A DNA stretch of 19,627 nucleotides from Bryobacterales bacterium (GCA_030838885.1 JAUZEU010000115.1:1-19627), one strand, 5' to 3'. Counted from the first letter of the stretch, positions 6,768 through 14,214 are shown. The notes: generated by a model not told the origin, from the sequence alone. A program made the numbers and translations.

Positions 6768-6842
6768 TGGAGCGGGAGACCGGGATCGAACCGGCGACGT
6801 TCAGCTTGGGAAGCTGACATTCTACCGCTGAATTACTCCCGC
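6768..6842 (-). tRNA. tRNA-Gly (anticodon CCC)
   Basis: The 75-nt cloverleaf folds fully: acceptor GCGGGAG/CTCCCGC with discriminator T and an encoded CCA, D stem ATTC/GAAT, anticodon stem TCAGC/GCTGA with loop TTCCCAA, variable loop of five, and T stem GCCGG/CCGGT with loop TTCGATC. Anticodon CCC reads the glycine codon GGG. It is the insertion target of the island to its left. The 3' half of the gene is duplicated in damaged form at 2901-2976. Confidence 0.95.
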
Positions 6843-6870
6843 TCAGTAGACCAATCGCAACAACATCTAG

Positions 6871-6876
6871 AGTATA
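6871..6876 (-). promoter_or_regulatory. Possible -10 box of tRNA-Gly
   Basis: On the minus strand TATACT lies 28 bases before the tRNA 5' end. The nearest -35-like hexamer (TTGACG, 6894-6889) is only 12 bp away, so the promoter assignment is weak. Confidence 0.3.
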
Positions 6877-6918
6877 CCAGGACTACCCCGTCAAAGCCCA
6901 CGCTCACAAACCAACCGC

Positions 6919-7728
6919 TCACTTCCCTGTTAAAATCCCGCCGGACCCCCACTCCCCCAGGGACGTTTCCCGCCCGTTCAGCCCATGAACCCGAAACTGA
7001 ACCATACCTCCCTGAACTGCAACACCCGCATACCCGAAAAACCAACCATCCTCGTAACGTCCCGACGCCCGCAGATGCCCCCCGGAACTCATCAAGGAAA
7101 CATACTCCACACCCTCCAGCCTGAAATGCAGCATTTCATGCACATGACCCGCAACCACGTAGTTCACCCCATATTTCCGCGCCAGCCGATGCAGCGGAAA
7201 ATCCGTATCGCGCGTCAGCACATTGATCAGCCACGACGGCCGGTGTGAAACGATAAATTTGACTGGCGCATCAGCATGCGCTTTTAAATCCTGCTCCAAA
7301 AACGAGAGTTCTCCGGCTGAGAATTGCTCCGCTCGGCTGTTGTCCAGAACCGTAATATGCACCGTCCCATAGTCGACGCTGTAATGCAACGGTTTACCGG
7401 CATGCTCGGCAAACAGCTGCGCGGAACCCTCCGACCACACATCATGATTCCCCGGAGCCAGGTAAAACGCATATTTCCGGAATGGCTGCATCAATCGCTC
7501 CCACTGCTGCCACTCCCCTACCGCCGCCTCATCGCGGAGACCCTGAATCGTGTCCCCCACACTCAAGACGAACGCAGGATGATCCGACGTCGCCGCCTGC
7601 AATACCTTCTCGTAAACCCCAGGCTGAGCTTCCCCCGTGCGATCTCCTAAAATTGCGAAATGAAATGACTCAGGTACCGGCGCAGGCGCCCAGAGCGCCA
7701 GCCAAAGAATAAACAACCGGGGTAACAA
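6919..7728 (-). CDS. Exported calcineurin-like metallophosphoesterase
   Basis: The protein has 269 residues from TTG 7728. A hydrophobic start (LFILWLALWAPAPVP) looks like a signal peptide, so it is probably periplasmic. The metal-binding motifs of the calcineurin-like phosphoesterase superfamily are in order: GDRTGE (D29), SVGDT (D59), GNHD (93-96), SHRP (H162) and GHVH (194-197). Such enzymes hydrolyse phosphomonoesters or diesters with two metal ions, and the substrate cannot be read from this sequence. Length is normal for a single-domain enzyme and no residue is missing. It starts three bases after the stop of the decayed gene at 7732-8286 and probably shared a transcript with it. Confidence 0.9.
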   Translation of the reverse strand: MLPRLFILWLALWAPAPVPESFHFAILGDRTGEAQPGVYEKVLQAATSDHPAFVLSVGDTIQGLRDEAAVGEWQQWERLMQPFRKYAFYLAPGNHDVWSEGSAQLFAEHAGKPLHYSVDYGTVHITVLDNSRAEQFSAGELSFLEQDLKAHADAPVKFIVSHRPSWLINVLTRDTDFPLHRLARKYGVNYVVAGHVHEMLHFRLEGVEYVSLMSSGGHLRASGRYEDGWFFGYAGVAVQGGMVQFRVHGLNGRETSLGEWGSGGILTGK

Positions 7729-7731
7729 AGG

Positions 7732-8286
7732 TTATTCGCCCTCGCACTTGGCACCGGGACAGCGGTTACTCTCCGCGCACACATACTCATACAACCCCGC
7801 AGACTCCCATTCCGGCTGTGCCTTGATCTCAAACTCCTGAGAGCAAGGACGCGCAAAACTCTTCGGGTCGTTTGTATAAAAGAAATCGTCCAGTGAGCGC
7901 CCCCTTGAAATTCGTAGTCTCAACTACCAGCGTTTCGCCTTCCCATGACCCACGGGACCGCCATAGTACATCACTACAGCTCCACCCGGTGCGGCCTCCC
8001 ATCCAGGGGAATAATCCACGTTATGCGCCGGAACTCATGCACCTTCACCAGATAGTTCTTTGTCTTGTAAAACTGCATCGCCTTTCCGGACAGGATGCCG
8101 CCCACAAAAAATCGAACGTAGTCGCGTTCGACCGTCCATGTTCATCGCCCGGCAGGTAAGCAGGCCATTGATCAATGCCCGAAAATTCCGGTTTGCCATC
8201 CCCGGTCGTTGGTGTTTGAGCAAAGACCCAACCGCTCCATGCGAACGAAAGCAGCGTACAAGAGCGATCCGGTTCTGCCGCCTCAT
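7732..8286 (-). pseudogene. Decayed acidobacterial secreted protein (WEGDTLVVETTNF-type family)
   Basis: Read from ATG 8286, the family's blocks appear in the correct order but in changing frames. They are: a signal-like segment (LLSFAWSGWVFAQTP), GDGKPEFSGIDQWPAYLPGD, then GKAMQFYKTKNYLVKVHEF and ITWIIPLDGRPH, then YYGGPVG, then SWEGETLVVETTNFKG. The last block is RSLDDFFYTNDPKSFAR plus a C-terminus with EYVCAESNRCPG, ending at TAA 7732-7734. At least four frameshifts are needed, and compared with the family as I remember it two internal blocks are missing. The function of this common acidobacterial exported family is unknown. The last frame alone gives a 63-aa ORF that could be mistaken for a gene. 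Confidence 0.75.
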
Positions 8287-8297
8287 AAAGTTACTTC

Positions 8298-8492
8298 TTA
8301 CTGCCGCCAGGCACTCCTAACGTTCACGATCTTCCCCGTCAGCTTCACCGGCCTCTGGTCATTGAACTCAGCCGCAAACGAATGATACGCCAATACGGGA
8401 GAATTGTCCGCAATGCAGACCAGCGCACCGGCCACGAAACTCAACCGGGCAGAGCGCGCGATGAAATGGGTCTCCACGAAATCTCAGTTCAT
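8298..8492 (-). pseudogene. Truncated DUF6152-family protein with early stop
   Basis: From ATG 8492 (GGGAG upstream) the frame is M-N-stop (TGA, 8486-8484). It then runs on through a signal-peptide-like segment (RLSFVAGALVCIADNSPVLA) into YHSFAAEFNDQRPVKLTGKI, the signature start of DUF6152 proteins, and ends at TAA 8298-8300 after SAWRQ. Normal family members continue for roughly another 60 residues. The gene is therefore both stopped at codon 3 and truncated. It lies 11 nt upstream of the other decayed gene in the same direction. As far as I know these two families are often neighbours in Acidobacteriota, so a two-gene unit has decayed together. Confidence 0.75.
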
Positions 8493-8559
8493 TCTAGCTC
8501 CCTAACCGCCGGATCAGCCGAACCGGGCGGAAACTTCAGCGGGCGTTGGACACTGGGAT

Positions 8560-9687
8560 ATGAACCATCCGGCATACCCGGCGGCCAGAAAGGCTGCTGC
8601 CAGAGTCTACCCACACTTCGCCCGGTATGATCAGGCGAGTACCGCGCCCCACCCGGTCCTCCCCGAGCCAGGGATTATTGAGGCCATGATCGACGTGGCC
8701 TTCTGGGCAAGCTTGCGGCGCGAAGAACTCTACACGCCCCGCATCTCGCTGGCATTCATCGCCCGTGAGCATCTCGATCAGGCCTTCATCTTCCAGCGGC
8801 CCGTCCCGCTCGCGCCGCAGCCACTCACCCGTCTGGGCCCTGCCGTAGAACGTCCCGGAATTCACCTCGCTGTCTGGCCGGACGCCGACACCCTGCATGT
8901 CTGGGGCGCCACGCGCACGCTGCCCGCCGGGTGTTTTGTGCTTCAAGTCCTCGCCCCGGGGCTCCTCGTGATCAAGCAGAGCCGTACGGACGAAACCGGC
9001 AAGTTCGTCAACCTTGCAGTCCTGCAAGGTGAGGAGATTAAGATCGTCAATCACCACGCCACCGGAAAGCCGGACTGCCCGGAACTCATCACTACGCTGC
9101 TCGGTCTGGAATCGCACTTCACATCCTCCGGGCCAACAAATGTTCTGATCCAACTCGCTATCTCCATGCGGGCGCATGGACGCGGCGGCGCCCTCCTCGT
9201 TGTGCCGTCCACCGGTCCCCACACCTGGCACGAATCCATGCTGCAGCCCATCACGTATGCGGTCGACCCCGCGTTCTCAGTCCTCGCGGACTTCATCGGA
9301 ACAGACAGGACCAGCCGGCCCGCGCTGGCCCGCGAGCAACTGCACCGCCTCATTGAGGGCGTGGCCGGCCTGACCGCCGTCGATGGCGCAACCATAATCA
9401 ACGATCGTTATGAAGTGTTCGCCTTCGGGGCCAAGATCATTCGCCGCCCGGGTTACGCGCAGGTGAATCACGTGAGGGTAACGGAACCCACTGAAGGCTT
9501 CATCCCGCTGAACGCCGACCCGTCACAACTGGGCGGCACCCGGCATCTCTCAGCTGCGCAGTTCGCCCATGACCAGCGCGATGCGATCGCGCTCGTAGCC
9601 TCACAGGACGGCCGTTTCACCGTCTTTGCATGGTCCGACTACGAACAGATGGTGCACGCTCATCGTATCGAGACGCTGCTTCTATAG
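8560..9687 (+). CDS. DAC (di-adenylate-cyclase-like) protein with probable DACNV-type sensor
   Basis: The protein has 375 residues, no signal peptide and no membrane helix. Residues about 205-360 match the DisA_N/DAC nucleotidyltransferase fold: RGGALLVVPS opens the domain, DGA at 275-277 (VDGATIINDRYEVFAFGAKI) is the first active-site motif, and GTRHLSA at 326-332 corresponds to the GTRHRAA motif, followed by the ALVASQDGRFTVFAW strand pair. Residues 1-200 would be the sensor region, most like the DACNV type described beside DAC domains. DAC enzymes make cyclic di-AMP from ATP. Whether this one does is uncertain because the second motif is RHLSA rather than RHRAA. It starts at ATG 8560 with only a weak ribosome binding site and is followed after 30 bp by a membrane glycosyltransferase. 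Confidence 0.75.
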   Translation: MNHPAYPAARKAAARVYPHFARYDQASTAPHPVLPEPGIIEAMIDVAFWASLRREELYTPRISLAFIAREHLDQAFIFQRPVPLAPQPLTRLGPAVERPGIHLAVWPDADTLHVWGATRTLPAGCFVLQVLAPGLLVIKQSRTDETGKFVNLAVLQGEEIKIVNHHATGKPDCPELITTLLGLESHFTSSGPTNVLIQLAISMRAHGRGGALLVVPSTGPHTWHESMLQPITYAVDPAFSVLADFIGTDRTSRPALAREQLHRLIEGVAGLTAVDGATIINDRYEVFAFGAKIIRRPGYAQVNHVRVTEPTEGFIPLNADPSQLGGTRHLSAAQFAHDQRDAIALVASQDGRFTVFAWSDYEQMVHAHRIETLLL

Positions 9688-9717
9688 ACGGCGTACCCGG
9701 CGCTGGCATGATGAATC

Positions 9718-11193
9718 ATGCACACGACCGGAGATCCGCGCCAGGCCTCCCCCATTTCCCTTATCTGCGCGCTGGCGCTCATCACGGCGGTTCTCGTCTG
9801 GTACGCCCAAACCGTCGCATTCGCCTGGGATGAAGGCTTCCACATCCTGATCGCGGAACTCATTGCGCATGGCAAACGGCCATACCTCGATTTCGTCTTC
9901 TCACAGACGCCCCTCAATGCATTCTGGAACGCCGGATGGATGAAAGTTTTCGGCGAAAGCTGGCTGGTCAGCCATACCATCGCGGCGCTCTGTTGCGCCG
10001 CTGCCGTGTCGCTCACATCTGCCTTCGTGCTCCGCCGCTTCCCTGTGCCGGCATGGCGTTTGCCTGGCGCAGTCCTCGCAGCCATTCTGGTGGGCCTCAA
10101 CGTTCTGGTAGTGCGATTCGGAGGGCTCGCCCAGGCCTACGGATTGTGTCTGCTGGCGGTCGTTGCAGCCTACTGGTTCACAATACTTGCGGTCGAGCGC
10201 AAGCGCGCAATGTCTGCCGCGATCGCCGGACTGCTCTGCGGCATCGCCGCCGGTTCCTCCCTGTTAACCGCGCCGGTCGGCCCCATCATGCTCCTTTGGA
10301 TGCTCGTCTATAACCGCTCCGGGCGATCGTGGGTCAAAGCCGCGGCATTCATTTTGGGAGAGGCTCTCGCCTTTACGCCCATTCTCTGGCTTTGGATCCA
10401 GGGGCACCGCCAGGTGCTCTTCGGCATTCTGAACTATAACCTGCTCTATCGCAAGACTGGCTGGCCAAACGCGACTCAGCAAAACCTGGAAGTGGTGATG
10501 TCGTGGATCGATTCCGGGCATGCTCTCATCCTGATCCTCTTAGCTGCCGGTGGTCTGCTCTACATACAATTCCGAAGCAACTGGGAGACATCAATCAAAG
10601 CGCCCTTCTACCTTTGCGCCTGGCTCTCTATAACCCTGGCCGCCTACATATCGAACGTGCGTCCCACCTTTGAACGCTATTACCTGCTCACCGTTCCGTT
10701 CCTGGGTATTCTGGCGGTCGCAGGCGTCACTGCGGCGGCCAGCAAACTTTATCGAGCGGATCGGCCCTGGGTCCCCGTGCTGCTCCTGGCATTTCTGGTT
10801 TTATTCGGCTTGGGCAAAAGCCTTTACGACGAGCGCGACTCCACCGCCTGGACGGATATGGAGGAACTGGCGCGAAAAGTCAATGCGGTCACGACACCTG
10901 ATCAGACGCTGTTCGCAGACGAGGCTATTTACTTCCTCACCCGCCACACACCACCCTCAGGCATGGAAATGCGGGACTCGCATAAGTTCACCTTCCCCCG
11001 TTCCGAGAGCGCCCTGCTGCATGTCATCCCCCAAGCTGAACTCGACAGCATGGTGAAGAAGGGTTACTTCCATACGCTGGAAACCTGTGGTGACGATAAG
11101 GACATCGAAGCTCATGGTTACGCCCGGGTTTATGCACAAAGCACGAAGGCTGTGGATTGCACGGTCTTCTGGGATTACAAACCACCCAGATAG
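9718..11193 (+). CDS. GT-C family membrane glycosyltransferase (PMT/ArnT-like)
   Basis: The protein has 491 residues with about ten hydrophobic segments. The first helix (about 13-32) is followed by AFAWDEGFHILIAELIAHGK, where D38-E39 is the acidic motif in the first periplasmic loop that serves as catalytic site in PMT/ArnT-type enzymes. The RPYLDFVFSQTPLNAF segment right after it is also typical. A soluble periplasmic tail occupies about residues 385-491. Such enzymes move a sugar from a polyprenyl-phosphate donor to lipid, protein or glycan outside the membrane, and the acceptor here is unknown. The start is ATG 9718, with in-register alternatives a few bases earlier being less likely. It is probably co-transcribed with the DAC gene. 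Confidence 0.85.
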   Translation: MHTTGDPRQASPISLICALALITAVLVWYAQTVAFAWDEGFHILIAELIAHGKRPYLDFVFSQTPLNAFWNAGWMKVFGESWLVSHTIAALCCAAAVSLTSAFVLRRFPVPAWRLPGAVLAAILVGLNVLVVRFGGLAQAYGLCLLAVVAAYWFTILAVERKRAMSAAIAGLLCGIAAGSSLLTAPVGPIMLLWMLVYNRSGRSWVKAAAFILGEALAFTPILWLWIQGHRQVLFGILNYNLLYRKTGWPNATQQNLEVVMSWIDSGHALILILLAAGGLLYIQFRSNWETSIKAPFYLCAWLSITLAAYISNVRPTFERYYLLTVPFLGILAVAGVTAAASKLYRADRPWVPVLLLAFLVLFGLGKSLYDERDSTAWTDMEELARKVNAVTTPDQTLFADEAIYFLTRHTPPSGMEMRDSHKFTFPRSESALLHVIPQAELDSMVKKGYFHTLETCGDDKDIEAHGYARVYAQSTKAVDCTVFWDYKPPR

Positions 11194-11221
11194 TTTTACG
11201 CGCCGCGACCGCATGCCAACC

Positions 11222-13000
11222 TTAAGCTCGCCGCAACCGCAGACTATTCACCACCACTGAAACACTCGAAAGCGCCATCGCTGCCGACGCAATCATCGGA
11301 GTAAGCGTCCAGCCCGTGATCGGAAACAGCACGCCGGCGGCTAACGGAATCCCGATCACGTTATAAGCCAGTGCCCAGAACAGGTTCTGCCGAATCGTCC
11401 GCAACGTCCTGCGCGAAAGCAGCAAAGCTTCTGGAACGCCGCGCAGGTCGCCCCGCATCAGAATGATACCCGCCGCTTCAATAGCCACATCGGTCCCGCT
11501 GCCAATCGCAATTCCCACATCCGCGCGGGCCAAAGCAGGTGCGTCGTTAATCCCGTGCCCCACCATCGCGACCCGCTTCCCTTCCCTCCGAAGCCTCGCG
11601 ACCTCCCTATCTTTGTGTTCCGGTAAAACCTCAGCCAGCACATGAGACACTGCAATGCCGGTCTCCTGTGCGACTTCCAACGCCACACGCCGGTGGTCGC
11701 CGGTGATCATCCAGACCTCGATTCTCATCGCACGCAGGCTGCGGACGGCCGCTGCCGCGTCGGGCTTCACCTCATCGGCAATTTCAAAAGAGCCGGCATG
11801 AACGCCATCCACTTCCACTGCAATCGCCGCTTCCATTCCCCGCCCCACGAACACCTGTCGACCGTCCACAGTCCCTTGAGCGCCGCGACCCGGTAATGCC
11901 TGAAACCCCAAAGCCTGTACCGCCCCGTTCCCCTCGGCACGCGACACAATACTCCTGGCAATCGGATGCTCGCTCCACCGTTCCACCGCGGCCGCGAGAT
12001 GAAGCACCTGGTCCTCTGTGAAGCCTGCCGACGACAACACCCGCGTCACTCGTGGCTTCCCATTAGTGATCGTGCCCGTCTTGTCGAAAATAACCGTATC
12101 GATACGGGCAGCCAGCTCCAGTTCTTCGCCGCCCTTCACCAGAATTCCCAGTTCCGCACCCCGGCCGATGCCCACCATAATGGCAGTCGGGGTGGCCAGC
12201 CCCATCGCACACGGGCACGCGATAATCAGCACCGCCACCGCATTCACCAGCGCCGTGCCGAACGGCGCAAACGCCAGCCAAACAGCGAACGTCACCACCG
12301 CAATCCCCAAAACTGCGAAAGTGAAATACCCGCTCACTACATCGGCCAGTCTCGCGACGGGGGCCCTGGAACCCTGCGCCTTTTTCACCAGCGCGATAAT
12401 CCGTGCGAGCGCCGTCCCGCTGCCCACTCTGGTCGCCTCAAAACGAAATGCGCCGGTGCCGTTGACAGTGCCGCCAAAGACCGATCCTCCCGCTGCCTTC
12501 GAAACCGGCAGGCTCTCGCCCGTCAGCATCGATTCGTCCACCTCACTTGCGCCATCACGCACCACACCATCCACCGGAATGCGCTCGCCGGGTCTCACAA
12601 CCACCACATCCGTTACTCGCACATCGTCCAGGCGAATCTCGGTCTCGCCTCCGTCGCGCAACACACGTGCGCTCTCCGGCGTCAATTTCATCAGTCGCCG
12701 GATCGCATCGGAAGTGCCGCGCCGCGCGCGGTTCTCCAATACCCTGCCCAACAGCACCAGCGTGATAATTACGGCAACCGCCTCAAAATAGACATCCACC
12801 CCGACCCTGGAGAGCGCCCACGTCGAATAACTGAAAGCCGCGCCGGTGCCCAGCGCAATCAGCGAGTTCATGTTGGCCGACCGGTGCCTCGCCGCAACCC
12901 ATGCATCCCGGAAAAAGGGCAGCCCTGAGTAGAAAAGCACCGGCAGCGTGAGCGCGAATTGCAGATACGACAATCGCTCCAGCATGCCCAGCACAAACAC
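11222..13000 (-). CDS. copA: Copper-type P1B ATPase, transmembrane and catalytic core (cut from its HMA domain)
   Basis: This 592-residue open frame holds actuator motif TGES (160-163), the copper-type membrane motif CPC (262-264), phosphorylation motif DKTGT (306-310), SEHPIA (343-348) and TGD (433-435). The hinge reads VGHGIND (480-486), so the Asp of GDGxNDxP, a Mg-binding residue needed for turnover in P-type ATPases, is His482 (codon CAC, 11557-11555). The GTG at 13000 lies in the middle of the first membrane helix. Upstream the same frame continues (DLRRRLLIGAAFATP) back to a TAG at 13073-13075 and then into the HMA gene. The natural gene was therefore about 691 residues, 13297-11222. 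With both lesions it is probably inactive unless the TAG is suppressed. Confidence 0.9.
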   Translation of the reverse strand: MFVLGMLERLSYLQFALTLPVLFYSGLPFFRDAWVAARHRSANMNSLIALGTGAAFSYSTWALSRVGVDVYFEAVAVIITLVLLGRVLENRARRGTSDAIRRLMKLTPESARVLRDGGETEIRLDDVRVTDVVVVRPGERIPVDGVVRDGASEVDESMLTGESLPVSKAAGGSVFGGTVNGTGAFRFEATRVGSGTALARIIALVKKAQGSRAPVARLADVVSGYFTFAVLGIAVVTFAVWLAFAPFGTALVNAVAVLIIACPCAMGLATPTAIMVGIGRGAELGILVKGGEELELAARIDTVIFDKTGTITNGKPRVTRVLSSAGFTEDQVLHLAAAVERWSEHPIARSIVSRAEGNGAVQALGFQALPGRGAQGTVDGRQVFVGRGMEAAIAVEVDGVHAGSFEIADEVKPDAAAAVRSLRAMRIEVWMITGDHRRVALEVAQETGIAVSHVLAEVLPEHKDREVARLRREGKRVAMVGHGINDAPALARADVGIAIGSGTDVAIEAAGIILMRGDLRGVPEALLLSRRTLRTIRQNLFWALAYNVIGIPLAAGVLFPITGWTLTPMIASAAMALSSVSVVVNSLRLRRA

Positions 13001-13072
13001 CGGAGTCGCGAATGCAGCCCCGATCAGCAGGCGCCGCCGCAGATCCTTCGTTTCCGCCCGCCAGGCGAGTTC

Positions 13073-13297
13073 CTAGGACTCTCTCGGAACCTCGAAGCCA
13101 ACATCCTCAATCGCGGCAACCAGGCCCTCTACGCCCGTCCGCGCAGTATCGAACCGAACCGAAGCAGTCCGCGTCGCAAAGTTGACGCTTGCCTGTTCCA
13201 CCCCCTCTGTACTGCCCAGCTGCCGCTCAATTGTGCGGGCGCAGGCCGCGCACGTCATCCCGCCCAGGGGTAGTTCGATCTCTTCAACGACTTTCAT
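13073..13297 (-). CDS. copA: HMA metal-binding domain, N-terminal piece of the interrupted CopA
   Basis: The product has 74 residues starting at ATG 13297. GGMTCAACART at 12-22 carries the CxxC copper site, and the rest (VEQASVNFATRTASVRFD, VEGLVAAIEDVGFEV) is a full ferredoxin-like HMA fold. It ends in TAG at 13073-13075 in the same frame as the ATPase core, with an ordinary linker between (ELAWRAETKDL). It is thus the N-terminal domain of CopA separated by a single nonsense codon, not an independent chaperone. If translated alone it may still bind Cu(I) like a second CopZ. It starts 12 bp after copZ. Confidence 0.85.
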   Translation of the reverse strand: MKVVEEIELPLGGMTCAACARTIERQLGSTEGVEQASVNFATRTASVRFDTARTGVEGLVAAIEDVGFEVPRES

Positions 13298-13309
13298 GTC
13301 GCGCGGGCC

Positions 13310-13522
13310 TCACGAAGCATGAAAGCCGATCTGCTCCACCGCCCCGATTAACTGACTGGGCTGCACCTTGGCGTCATCGAACACCACCAGGGCCTTACCC
13401 GCCGCCAGATCCACCTGCGCGGATTCCACCCCTGCCACACCGGAAAGCTTCTTCTCCACACTGCGGACGCAACCCTGACACGTCATGCCTTCCACTTTGA
13501 GTTCAACGGTTGTATGTGCCAT
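13310..13522 (-). CDS. copZ: CopZ-like copper chaperone
   Basis: The protein has 70 residues from ATG 13522. AGGAAGG directly upstream fixes this start and rules out the longer open frame from 13750, whose first 76 codons look non-coding. One HMA domain fills the protein: VEGMTCQGCV with C15 and C18, then SVEKKLSGVAGVESAQVDLA, then a strand-helix ending in AVEQIGF. In the family these proteins bind Cu(I) through the two Cys and hand it to CopA or a copper regulator. It is followed 12 bp later by the interrupted copA on the same strand, so the pair is an operon. It appears intact even though copA is not. Confidence 0.9.
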   Translation of the reverse strand: MAHTTVELKVEGMTCQGCVRSVEKKLSGVAGVESAQVDLAAGKALVVFDDAKVQPSQLIGAVEQIGFHAS

Positions 13523-13549
13523 GTACCTTCCTGATGCTATTCTCTGACC

Positions 13550-13562
13550 CCGCGACTCGCGG
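13550..13562. repeat. Short palindrome upstream of copZ
   Basis: CCGCGA-C-TCGCGG is a 6-bp inverted repeat with a one-base centre, 28 bases before the copZ start and inside its leader. It could be an operator or a small hairpin. No T-tract follows. Confidence 0.25.
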
Positions 13563-13706
13563 CGGAAAACCTGAGAGTTGCAAACCTGAACCGCAGGAAG
13601 ATCGAGACCGCCCGCGCATTGCGAACGAGGTAGTTGCTGCCGGAGTTGCGTGGGGAATCTTCGGTTTGGAAGCGAGGCATGAAAAATCCCGCTGGCTGGC
13701 CGAATT

Positions 13707-13734
13707 GCTATAAATCGGACACTTTTGTCTTCAA
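13707..13734 (-). promoter_or_regulatory. Candidate promoter of copZ-copA
   Basis: On the minus strand TTGAAG (13734-13729) and TATAGC (13712-13707) are separated by 16 bp. Inside the spacer lies GACA-nnnn-TGTC (13718-13729), an inverted repeat placed as a repressor or MerR-type operator would be. The leader to copZ would be about 180 nt. Evidence is pattern only. Confidence 0.3.
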
Positions 13735-13746
13735 TTCGATTTACTT

Positions 13747-14163
13747 TCACGCCAGGCAGGCGCAGGAATACACGAAACGGGGGAAATCAGATGTGGAGAA
13801 CAAGTGGAGAACAGACAGCAGTTTCGGCAGAGGCGGGTCAACCGGACGGGGTGCGGGTGGCAGAGTCACGGCAGCAGGAATCAGCAGGGCGACGCCAGTA
13901 TTTGCCTGCGGCCCAGAAACCAGCACCGGTACAGAGAATGCCCGTTCTGCGCTGCCAGGCGCCGTTACATCGCAACGCGAAAACATATGTGCCGAAGGCT
14001 GCGGAACTGGCTTACTGCCGGAGCACCAGGAGGGTAAGGCAGCGCCCGACACCTCCGCAACGCACAGAACGGGACACGCCGTTACGAACAACAGCAACCC
14101 GCACAACGACAGATTCCCGGCAATTTTTCTGCTCAGCACAAGCCTGTCTGGCGCGGGTCGCAT
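13747..14163 (-). CDS. Putative small secreted protein upstream of copZ
   Basis: The frame from ATG 14163 (GTG 14169 is an alternative) gives 138 residues. A basic start (RLVLSRKIAG) precedes a hydrophobic stretch (LCGLLLFVTACPVLCVA) that looks like a signal peptide or lipoprotein-like leader. The mature part is rich in Ala, Pro, Ser and Val with several Cys, and ends in a proline-rich segment (LPPAPRPVDPPLPKLLSV) and a short tail. I do not recognise a domain. It is on the same strand as copZ-copA and 224 bp upstream, so it could be an exported copper-related protein, but that is inferred from position only. An overlapping plus-strand frame (13725-14177) has a less protein-like composition. 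Confidence 0.45.
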   Translation of the reverse strand: MRPAPDRLVLSRKIAGNLSLCGLLLFVTACPVLCVAEVSGAALPSWCSGSKPVPQPSAHMFSRCDVTAPGSAERAFSVPVLVSGPQANTGVALLIPAAVTLPPAPRPVDPPLPKLLSVLHLFSTSDFPRFVYSCACLA

Positions 14164-14214
14164 GTTCACTGATTTGACGTTACCACGCCCCGAAACAATA
14201 GCGAGAATGTGAGT

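Larger units (their letters stand above)
2901..6842 (+). mobile_element. Small integrative island bounded by tRNA-Gly repeats
   Basis: The left boundary is the split tRNA-Gly copy (2901-2976) and the right boundary the intact tRNA-Gly (6768-6842). An intact tyrosine recombinase with an overlapping small HTH gene sits at the tRNA 3' end, as in classical tRNA-targeted islands. Cargo is three minus-strand genes (HTH protein plus two unknowns) and one probably frameshifted HTH gene. Composition is AT-richer than the backbone. No conjugation, replication or capsid gene is visible, so it is likely a mobilisable or satellite-like element, or a reduced remnant. Exact core attachment bases cannot be fixed from one sequence. 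Confidence 0.65.

Noticed and set aside
8536..9231. 231-aa open frame on the minus strand
   Set aside because: The plus frame over the same bases belongs to a protein with DAC motifs. The minus frame has no recognisable features.
11966..12928. 320-aa and 257-aa open frames on the plus strand inside copA
   Set aside because: They are shadows of the ATPase in GC-rich DNA, with low-complexity Arg/His- or Ser/Thr-rich composition.
2192..13297. Genome-wide recoding of TAG
   Set aside because: The DAC gene (stop at 9685-9687) and the glycosyltransferase gene (stop at 11191-11193) end in TAG at sensible positions, so TAG works as a stop here. Isolated nonsense mutations or suppression are simpler explanations.
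13523..13750. Long N-terminal extension of the copZ frame
   Set aside because: The extension lacks protein-like features. A strong AGGAAGG site and normal CopZ length support ATG 13522.
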